Assembly (NCBI GenBank): GCA_009392675.1
Contig: VFFY01000138.1
Span: 1-12,377, forward strand
DNA from: SAR202 cluster bacterium
Lineage (GTDB): Bacteria; Chloroflexota; Dehalococcoidia; Lucifugimonadales; UBA826
Reading direction: 5' to 3'
DNA: 12,377 nucleotides
Below, piece by piece: positions 6,860 through 12,377 of this stretch; the stretch's first letter is position 1, and each line of letters starts with the position of its first letter. The notes beneath the pieces are model-generated. The model worked only from the letters and a program-made list of their open reading frames with translations, was not told the DNA's origin and did no database searches. The position numbers and the translations under genes were made by a program.

Positions 6860-8845
6860 ATGCCAGAATTTAAATTATCGGCTGATTTTACTGCGACTGG
6901 AGATCAGCCTACCGCTGTCTCTCAACTTTCTGAAGGTATCTCTAAGGGTTTTGGTAAACAAACATTGCTAGGAGTTACAGGAAGCGGGAAAACATTCACT
7001 ATGGCCTGCATAGTGGAAAAAATTCAAAAACCAACCCTTGTGATCGCTCATAATAAAACCTTGGCTGCACAATTGGCCACAGAATTCAAAGAATTTTTTC
7101 CCGAAAATGCCGTCGAATATTTCGTAAGCTACTACGACTACTACCAACCAGAAGCCTATGTCCCCAGAACTGATACATACATTGAGAAAGATGCAGACAT
7201 TAATGAGGAACTTGATAAACTACGGCATTCAGCAACCCGCTCACTATTAACCAGAAATGATGTACTGATAGTTGCCTCAGTTTCCTGCATATTTGGTCTG
7301 GGCGCTCCCGAAGAATACCAGGGATTTGTAGCATCCGTGAAAAAAGGAGAGTCTAAAAGCCAAAGGGATTTAATTAGAAAACTAGTTGATATGCAATATG
7401 AGAGAAATGACTATGACCTGGCAAGAGGTAAATTTCGAGTAAGAGGCGACACTTTAGAAATATTACCTGCTTACGAGCAACTTGGCATTAGAATTGAATT
7501 TTGGGGAGACGAGGTGGAAAAAATAACTCAGATAGACACCTTAACTGGAGAAATACTAGGTGACAAAGAGCATGTGGAAATATATCCAGCAAAACATTTT
7601 GTGACTTCCAAAGAAAAGTTGCGAATGGCGATTAGGGATATTGGAAAGGAACTCGAGATACACTTGAAACACCTCAAATCTTCCGATAAATTGCTGGAAG
7701 CACAGAGGCTGGAATCTAGAACAAAATATGATCTCGAAATGTTAGAAATAGCAGGTTACTGTGCAGGGGTGGAAAATTATTCTAGGCATCTTGCCCAGAG
7801 GGCAGCCGGAAGCACACCGTACACTTTGTTAGATTATTTCCCGGATGATTTCCTTCTTTTTGTGGATGAATCTCACATGACTCTTCCGCAACTCCGCGCC
7901 ATGTACCGCGGTGACCAATCTAGAAAAGAAACACTAGTTGAGTATGGATTCAGGCTACCTTCTGCATTAGACAATAGACCTCTAAATTTTGGGGAATTCG
8001 AAAAAAGGGTAAGCCAGGTCGTCTTTGTATCAGCTACCCCGGGCCCATATGAAATGGAAAATAGCGCGGCTACAGCCGAGCAGGTAATAAGGCCAACCGG
8101 ACTTCTAGACCCTTTTATTGAAGTTAAACCGGTGACTGGCCAGATTGATGATCTGCTGGATCAGATTGACACAAGAGTGAAGAAAGGCGAAAGAATACTG
8201 GTAACAACCTTAACAAAAAGAATGTCTGAAGAGTTATCGGATTACTTGAAGGAATCCGGGATAAGAACCCAATACTTACACTCTGAAATCGATACTCTTG
8301 AAAGAAGTGAAATAATTAGAGATTTGAGAATGGGTGTATACGATGTACTGGTGGGGATAAACCTACTACGAGAAGGCCTAGATCTTCCTGAAGTAAGTTT
8401 GGTAGCCATACTTGATGCAGACAAGGAAGGTTTTTTGAGGTCTAGAACCTCTCTGATCCAAACTATCGGACGAGCCTCTAGACATATCGATGGGAAAGTG
8501 ATCATGTATGCCGATAAGATGACAGATTCTATGAAAAATGCCATAGAAGAAACTGACCGAAGACGTCTCATTCAACAATCCTATAACGAAGAGAATGGGA
8601 TTACTCCTCAAGGCATCCGCAAGGCAATAAGAGATATTACTGAAAGAGTAAAATCAGTAGTAGAACCCTCACGGGACGATCTTATTAATGGTCTGGAGTT
8701 GCCCAAAGAAGATTTAATAAGATTGATAAAGGACCTTGAATTACAAATGAAATCTGCTTCGAAAGGTTTGGAGTTTGAGAAGGCTGCTATCGTCAGGGAT
8801 CAAATATTGGATTTAAAAAAAATAGTTGCTGAAGAACCCAGATAG
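6860..8845 (+). CDS. uvrB: excinuclease ABC subunit B (UvrB)
   Basis: DNA-damage-verifying helicase-like subunit of nucleotide-excision repair, handed DNA by UvrA and recruiting UvrC. Full length at 661 residues. Motifs in order: Walker A GVTGSGKT (38-45), the lesion-probing beta-hairpin region YYDYYQPEAYVPRTDTY (91-107), Walker B-like DESH (336-339), SATPGPYE (391-398), helicase motif VI QTIGRASR (534-541), and the C-terminal UVR motif that binds UvrC (about 619-654). Motif VI has Ser in place of the commoner Ala and is followed by HIDGK rather than NVNGK, a mild variation. The start has GGAAGG only 3 bases upstream, somewhat close, consistent with reinitiation after the methyltransferase stop. 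It is the last gene of the block; no hairpin terminator was seen after it. Confidence 0.97.
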   Translation: MPEFKLSADFTATGDQPTAVSQLSEGISKGFGKQTLLGVTGSGKTFTMACIVEKIQKPTLVIAHNKTLAAQLATEFKEFFPENAVEYFVSYYDYYQPEAYVPRTDTYIEKDADINEELDKLRHSATRSLLTRNDVLIVASVSCIFGLGAPEEYQGFVASVKKGESKSQRDLIRKLVDMQYERNDYDLARGKFRVRGDTLEILPAYEQLGIRIEFWGDEVEKITQIDTLTGEILGDKEHVEIYPAKHFVTSKEKLRMAIRDIGKELEIHLKHLKSSDKLLEAQRLESRTKYDLEMLEIAGYCAGVENYSRHLAQRAAGSTPYTLLDYFPDDFLLFVDESHMTLPQLRAMYRGDQSRKETLVEYGFRLPSALDNRPLNFGEFEKRVSQVVFVSATPGPYEMENSAATAEQVIRPTGLLDPFIEVKPVTGQIDDLLDQIDTRVKKGERILVTTLTKRMSEELSDYLKESGIRTQYLHSEIDTLERSEIIRDLRMGVYDVLVGINLLREGLDLPEVSLVAILDADKEGFLRSRTSLIQTIGRASRHIDGKVIMYADKMTDSMKNAIEETDRRRLIQQSYNEENGITPQGIRKAIRDITERVKSVVEPSRDDLINGLELPKEDLIRLIKDLELQMKSASKGLEFEKAAIVRDQILDLKKIVAEEPR

Positions 8846-8853
8846 ATGAAAAT

Positions 8854-8925
8854 TTGGTGACACTGTTTGTTGACACTATGAGAAGTCAAAATATAAACTT
8901 TATTCTGGACCAAACAAGTCAACAA
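8854..8925. repeat. repeated TTGnTGAC boxes around a promoter (possible operator)
   Basis: Three related boxes lie in the uvrB-MIP18 gap. TTGGTGACACT (8854-8864) and TTGTTGACACT (8867-8877) are direct repeats with 10 of 11 matches at a 13-base step. GTCAACAA (8918-8925) is an exact inverted copy of TTGTTGAC (8867-8874). The second box contains the -35 element and the inverted copy lies just downstream of the predicted transcription start, the classic placement for a repressor site. The binding protein is unknown. Confidence 0.45.
8870..8897 (+). promoter_or_regulatory. sigma70-type promoter for the MIP18-mrp pair
   Basis: The -35 is TTGACA (8870-8875), a perfect consensus. The -10 is TATAAA (8892-8897), one mismatch, after a 16-base spacer. 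Transcription would start near 8904, leaving about 50 bases of leader before ATG 8953. This is the strongest promoter match noticed in the window. Confidence 0.7.
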
Positions 8926-8952
8926 GTTAATATGCTAAATTAAGGAAGAAGT

Positions 8953-9267
8953 ATGCCTGATTCAGAAACAGTCACAAAAGATGATGTATTAGAGGCCCTC
9001 CGAGATGTATATGATCCGGAAATACCAGTGAACATTGTGGATTTGGGATTGGTATATGGAGTTGAGGTGGCCGATGGTGATGTCGACGTCAGTATGACCT
9101 TAACCTTTGCTGGCTGTGGAATGGGACCTTACATAGCACAGCAGGCAGAGTGGAGACTAGCCGAGGTGGAAGGTGTAGAAGATATAAATGTTGATGTTGT
9201 GTTTGACCCTCCTTGGACGCCTGACATGATAACCGAAGAAGGAAAACGATTACTTGGTCTCGATTAA
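8953..9267 (+). CDS. MIP18/DUF59-family protein (SufT/PaaD-like), Fe-S assembly
   Basis: Small cytoplasmic protein of 104 residues. The family signature DPEIPVNIVDLGLVY (21-35) is intact, as is the C-terminal FDPPWTPDMITEEGKRLLGL typical of SufT-like members, which help mature Fe-S proteins. The conserved cysteine is present as Cys55 in FAGCGMGPYI; most relatives have a proline after this cysteine, here it is glycine. It is the only cysteine in the protein. AGGA lies 6 bases before the ATG, so this start is secure. The gene begins a probable two-gene unit with the Mrp ATPase 59 bases downstream, a common pairing in Fe-S cluster handling. Fusion or adjacency of DUF59 and Mrp supports a shared role. 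Confidence 0.9.
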   Translation: MPDSETVTKDDVLEALRDVYDPEIPVNIVDLGLVYGVEVADGDVDVSMTLTFAGCGMGPYIAQQAEWRLAEVEGVEDINVDVVFDPPWTPDMITEEGKRLLGLD

Positions 9268-9326
9268 AGCCCTTCCTTTTCTCTAGGTAGCCGGGCTCGG
9301 TAACAATCAGACCAGCGGAGAATTTC

Positions 9327-10133
9327 ATGACGCAACAAAATCCAGCTCAGGCACGTGCTCGTATTGAAGCAATGAAACGTCAGTTTGAACAAAAACGTCA
9401 AATTGAGGAATCATTATCAGGAATCAAAAATAAAATCGGCGTATACAGTGGAAAAGGTGGGGTAGGTAAAACTACGGTTGCAGTCAATTTGGCCGCGACT
9501 CTAGCTAATGATGGTGCCACTGTTGGTATATTGGATGTTGATATCGATTGCCCTAATGTAGTGCGAGCAATGAAAATATCCGAGCACCCTACAGTCGGTG
9601 GGGAACAAAAAATGATCCCACCTGAAAGATTTGGGGTAAAAGTTATGTCTATGTCATTTTTTCAGGAAAATGAGGACGAGGCGATCATTTGGCGAGGGCC
9701 GATGATCCATAATGCAATAAACCAAATGCTACAAACCACCGAATGGGGCGAACTTGACTACTTGGTGGTAGATATGCCTCCTGGTACTTCTGATGCCCCA
9801 TTAACGGTGATGCAAGTTCTAACCATGGATGGCTTTGTGGTTGTTACTACACCGCAGGAACTAGCCAAAATCGATGCTAAACGCTCCATAAACATGATTC
9901 GTAAGCTACAAATCAATGTGTTAGGAGTGGTTGAAAACATGTCTGGTGGTATTTTCGGCCAAGGCGCAGGTAAGGAAATATCAAAAGAATTGGATTTGCA
10001 ATATCTCGGCGAAATAAATGTCAGAGCAGACTACCAAGATACATCAAGGCCGGCTTCATTGCTAAATAACGAAATACTAGATGAGTACCGAAGGGTTACT
10101 GGAAAAACCCTTAAGGCTTTAAGCAGCAAATAG
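9327..10133 (+). CDS. Mrp/ApbC/NBP35-family P-loop ATPase without the CPxC motif
   Basis: Predicted cytoplasmic Fe-S cluster carrier ATPase, 268 residues. A charged helical N-terminus (about 7-34) precedes the deviant Walker A SGKGGVGKT (41-49). The switch region is LDVDIDCPN (69-77), where most Mrp proteins have DADIYGPS. Walker B-like DYLVVDMPPGTSDAPLT (144-160) and TTPQELAKIDAKRSINM (174-190) are strongly Mrp-like. The C-terminal segment that normally reads ENMS followed by a CPxCG cluster site here reads ENMSGGIFGQGAGKEI, so both cluster cysteines are absent. The only cysteine is Cys75. GGAG ends 6 bases before the ATG. Co-transcription with the upstream MIP18 gene is likely. Its stop lies 4 bases from the converging pgi stop. 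It may bind its cluster differently, act only as an ATPase adaptor, or have a different job; a MinD/ParA relative is less likely given the Mrp-type motifs. Confidence 0.88.
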   Translation: MTQQNPAQARARIEAMKRQFEQKRQIEESLSGIKNKIGVYSGKGGVGKTTVAVNLAATLANDGATVGILDVDIDCPNVVRAMKISEHPTVGGEQKMIPPERFGVKVMSMSFFQENEDEAIIWRGPMIHNAINQMLQTTEWGELDYLVVDMPPGTSDAPLTVMQVLTMDGFVVVTTPQELAKIDAKRSINMIRKLQINVLGVVENMSGGIFGQGAGKEISKELDLQYLGEINVRADYQDTSRPASLLNNEILDEYRRVTGKTLKALSSK

Positions 10134-10137
10134 CCAA

Positions 10138-11736
10138 TCATTGTTCGTATAAAGTTTCAAACTGAACTATCAGGTTACTTAACCCTTCCGTGATATTGGT
10201 TCCAAGATCCACTCGACATACCGGACGGTTCAAAGCCACCAATGATTCCATATCTCCATTTGCTTGGGCTGCTAATAAAGTTGAGAATCCATACTTCTTA
10301 TCCGCAATCGGAATTTCATTCACATTATCTGAAAAAAGCTGTAGATACATTCCAGACACAGGCCCCCCCTTATGCATTTGGCCAGTTGAATGCAAGTAGG
10401 ATGGACCCGTGGCCAGTGTTACATGCCTTTTTGTGAGATTTCGAATTCTATAGGCCAAATCGAAAAGCAACTCCCGATCTCCACCTTCCAGTTGTAGGAA
10501 AGGCAAAACAGCGATGTAGCTGTCATTTTTTATTTGTGCTACCCATTCGGGTAGAGCCAGTGTTGAACAAGTAGGCGGCAATTTCCCATGATCAGTGAAA
10601 TAATCAAGCATCTCACTAGTTTTATCTTTAGAACTTTGTACCTGAGGTTGATTAAATGGGTTTATATTCATTAAAGATGCTATCAATACCACTGACATTT
10701 TCCATCTAAAAAATTCCCCTCCGAGTGACTCTGGTTTATCTACCTCTATATTAAATACAGGGATAGAATTGTCATCAAAGTACTGCCTAAGAATTTGAGC
10801 TGATGCACACTCCATTAATAAATCCTGATACATGACCGAACAAACATCTATGGAAGGCGATATCAAATCAGGGTCACCCACGATGGGAACGATCCCGAAC
10901 CCATCTTTTCCCAAACTCTCAGATAACAATTGTTCAAGCCACATAGCAAAGTTACTTAGTGATTCAGGCAAATATACATACAATTTATCTCTGCCATGCC
11001 TTAGGTTTTGAAGCAAGAACTCTACCAAAGGTACTGCAGGATTTTCTTCAGGGATAACTGTCCGGCATAAAGATGCCATTTCATTGGCGGAGTCAATAAC
11101 TGCTGATATATCTGTCTTATTAAGTAAAGCGGGAAACAAGCCGAAGGAAGATAGTTCTGAAAACCTGCCACCAATGTCAGGTTTACCATGGATAATACTT
11201 CTAAAATTTTGTTTGATTGCCAATTTTTCAAGAAAGGTTCCAGGATCCGTTATAGCAATCACATCCTTTTTATATTTCAACGACTCTCGGGAATTTCCCA
11301 ATTTATCCAAAAAATAATTAGCTAGTGTGATAGTTTCTAATGTTGTTCCCGATTTGGAAGAAATCATCAAAAGAGTTTTTTCGTTCTTAACTTCAGCCAA
11401 TATTTTTTCAACAACAGAGGGGACTACAGAATCAACAAAGATAAATTTGGGACAGTTTGCACCTAAAGAAGCTATTGCCCTAGCGCCTGCACTACTACCT
11501 CCAACTCCGACCAACAAAATGTAGTGGAAATCCTCCTGATATATCTCGTTTGCAAGTTCTAGATACTGTCTTTTCTCATTTGAAGTCCAGTCGCATCCAA
11601 CTGACCAACCTAACCAATTCGATATGGAAATATCAGCATTCTTAGGTGTTGATTTTTCAGCAGTTTCCCAAAATTTTCGAATACTTTCTATTAGTGCGTC
11701 ATCGTCACAATTAGAAAAATTCTGTTTAAGGTACAT
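10138..11736 (-). CDS. pgi: glucose-6-phosphate isomerase (tal-pgi type)
   Basis: Interconverts glucose-6-phosphate and fructose-6-phosphate in the cytoplasm. The 532-residue protein resembles the isomerase half of transaldolase-isomerase fusions rather than the long E. coli-type Pgi. Visible motifs: GVGGSSAG (77-84) and SSKSGTTLE (126-134), the two phosphate-binding SIS-type loops; DIGGRFSELSSFG (187-199); WLEQLLSESLGK (266-277), which should hold the catalytic glutamate; GGEFFRW (339-345); INPFNQPQV (358-366); and STGQMHKGGP (450-459), with the conserved histidine. In relatives known to me the sixth motif is INPFDQPNV, so Asp to Asn and Asn to Gln changes are present here. The start follows the transaldolase stop by 15 bases and has no good ribosome site, suggesting coupled translation. 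A different reading frame and a stop codon separate it from tal, so the two are not fused. Confidence 0.9.
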   Translation of the reverse strand: MYLKQNFSNCDDDALIESIRKFWETAEKSTPKNADISISNWLGWSVGCDWTSNEKRQYLELANEIYQEDFHYILLVGVGGSSAGARAIASLGANCPKFIFVDSVVPSVVEKILAEVKNEKTLLMISSKSGTTLETITLANYFLDKLGNSRESLKYKKDVIAITDPGTFLEKLAIKQNFRSIIHGKPDIGGRFSELSSFGLFPALLNKTDISAVIDSANEMASLCRTVIPEENPAVPLVEFLLQNLRHGRDKLYVYLPESLSNFAMWLEQLLSESLGKDGFGIVPIVGDPDLISPSIDVCSVMYQDLLMECASAQILRQYFDDNSIPVFNIEVDKPESLGGEFFRWKMSVVLIASLMNINPFNQPQVQSSKDKTSEMLDYFTDHGKLPPTCSTLALPEWVAQIKNDSYIAVLPFLQLEGGDRELLFDLAYRIRNLTKRHVTLATGPSYLHSTGQMHKGGPVSGMYLQLFSDNVNEIPIADKKYGFSTLLAAQANGDMESLVALNRPVCRVDLGTNITEGLSNLIVQFETLYEQ

Positions 11737-11751
11737 GATCCATGATAATCA

Positions 11752-12377
11752 TCAATTCACCGACAACATGGATCTTTTGTGCGATATATGTTGCAGAAGA
11801 TCGTCAAAGGAATCTGCAAATGCTTTAACACCGCCTTCAAGTAAAGCGTCGGTTATTTCTGCCAGGTCTATACCGGCTGAGGCTAGTTTTTCCATATGTG
11901 CATAGGAGTCATTTACTTTTTCATTGATAGTAGTTTCAGCTATCCCATGGTCAATAAATGCATTTAAAGTGACATCTGGCATAGTGTTTACAGTATTGGG
12001 GCCTATTAAATTTTCAACATATAAAACATCTCGCATCTTTGGGTTTTTCATACTGGTGCTAGCCCATAGGGGTCTCTGAATTTTGGCACCTGCAGCCCGA
12101 AGTTTGAGGTAGCGTTCGGAGGAAAAGGTCTTCTGAAATTCGCCATAGGCTATCTTGGCATTTGCGATTCCTGCACGACCTGACAATTCCTCAGCTACGA
12201 ATCCATTTTCCAGTAATTGTTTATCGACGGCCGTATCTATTCTGCTAACAAAAAAAGAAGCCACTGAAGCTACCTTAGAAAGGTCGGTCGTATTTTTATG
12301 AAACTGCTCAAGACCACTGATATAGGCCTCTCTGACTAAATCATACATTTGTACAGAAAATATTAAGGTCACATTGA
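11752..12377 (-). CDS. tal: transaldolase, C-terminal part (5' end outside the window)
   Basis: C-terminal part of transaldolase, which moves a three-carbon ketol unit between sugar phosphates in the pentose phosphate pathway. Readable motifs: TLIFS followed by VASVASFFVSRIDTAVDK, then GIANAKIAY, KIQRPLWASTSMKNP, YVENLIGPNTVNTMP and the C-terminal GVKAFADSFDDLL. This is the longer actinobacterial/cyanobacterial/Chloroflexota type. The GTG at 12370-12372 is not the start: the frame stays open to the edge and reads Asn-Val-Thr-Leu-Ile-Phe-Ser, a conserved internal strand of the barrel. The N-terminal half, including the Schiff-base lysine, therefore lies beyond the window. The gene is followed 15 bases later by pgi and is probably co-transcribed with it. 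Confidence 0.93.
   Translation of the reverse strand, partial: NVTLIFSVQMYDLVREAYISGLEQFHKNTTDLSKVASVASFFVSRIDTAVDKQLLENGFVAEELSGRAGIANAKIAYGEFQKTFSSERYLKLRAAGAKIQRPLWASTSMKNPKMRDVLYVENLIGPNTVNTMPDVTLNAFIDHGIAETTINEKVNDSYAHMEKLASAGIDLAEITDALLEGGVKAFADSFDDLLQHISHKRSMLSVN

Noticed and set aside
8878..8943. 21-codon ORF (ATG to TAA) just before the MIP18 gene, possible leader peptide
   Set aside because: No ribosome site, and the predicted promoter lies inside it, so transcripts from that promoter would not contain its start.
9268..9297. AGCCC/GGGCT pair after the MIP18 gene, possible terminator or attenuator
   Set aside because: Only 5 bp with a 20-base loop and no T run; the spacing and orientation favour co-transcription with mrp.
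10091..10112. AAGGGTT/AACCCTT 7-bp stem with 8-base loop near the end of mrp, considered as a terminator between convergent genes
   Set aside because: It lies inside mrp coding sequence, has only three G:C pairs and has no T run on either strand.
12370..12372. GTG as the start of a short 206-residue transaldolase
   Set aside because: The codon is an internal valine of the conserved Asn-Val-Thr-Leu-Ile-Phe-Ser strand and the frame stays open to the window edge.

Overview
The window looks like a stretch of core bacterial chromosome, AT-rich (about 40% GC by eye), with short intergenic gaps and many translational couplings. The gene set suggests a free-living bacterium that is neither a typical proteobacterium nor a firmicute: an EntS-like exporter, a UbiA protein of the phosphoribosyl-transferring type, an SMP-30 lactonase, a yebC-ruvC-ruvA cluster, a MIP18/SufT-like protein next to an Mrp ATPase, and adjacent transaldolase and phosphoglucose isomerase genes. 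My best guess is an AT-rich, probably marine Chloroflexota (Dehalococcoidia, SAR202-like). This is inferred from gene content and from remembered protein flavour, not from a search.

Layout. Left edge: the 3' part of a tRNA-Ala(CGC) gene, then an MFS exporter and a GalU-type nucleotidyltransferase that look co-transcribed on the plus strand. A UbiA prenyltransferase on the minus strand converges on galU with only 3 bases between the stop codons. It diverges from an SMP-30/gluconolactonase gene. From 4245 to 8845 is a compact plus-strand cluster: yebC, ruvC, ruvA, a class I methyltransferase and uvrB. ruvC and ruvA overlap by 7 bases, and ruvA and the methyltransferase share an ATGA junction. 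A 107-base gap then carries the best promoter in the window (TTGACA, 16 bases, TATAAA) within a set of repeated TTGnTGAC boxes. It should drive a MIP18/SufT-like gene and an Mrp-type ATPase. Right edge: phosphoglucose isomerase and transaldolase on the minus strand, with mrp converging on pgi (4-base gap). The transaldolase runs off the window.

How they work together. The yebC to uvrB block joins a YebC-family factor, Holliday-junction processing (RuvC resolvase, RuvA junction binder) and nucleotide-excision repair (UvrB). RuvB, the motor partner of RuvA, is not in the block, and a methyltransferase of unknown substrate takes its place. The MIP18-Mrp pair is a presumed Fe-S cluster delivery module, but this Mrp lacks the usual C-terminal CPxC cluster site. 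tal and pgi belong to the pentose phosphate and glycolytic interconversion; galU and the UbiA protein probably serve envelope glycan precursors.

No stretch longer than 300 bases lacks a gene. I see no mobile element, CRISPR array, phage gene or convincing new multi-gene system. The most useful leads are the repeat-flanked promoter, the Mrp without CPxC, and the methyltransferase embedded in the repair operon.
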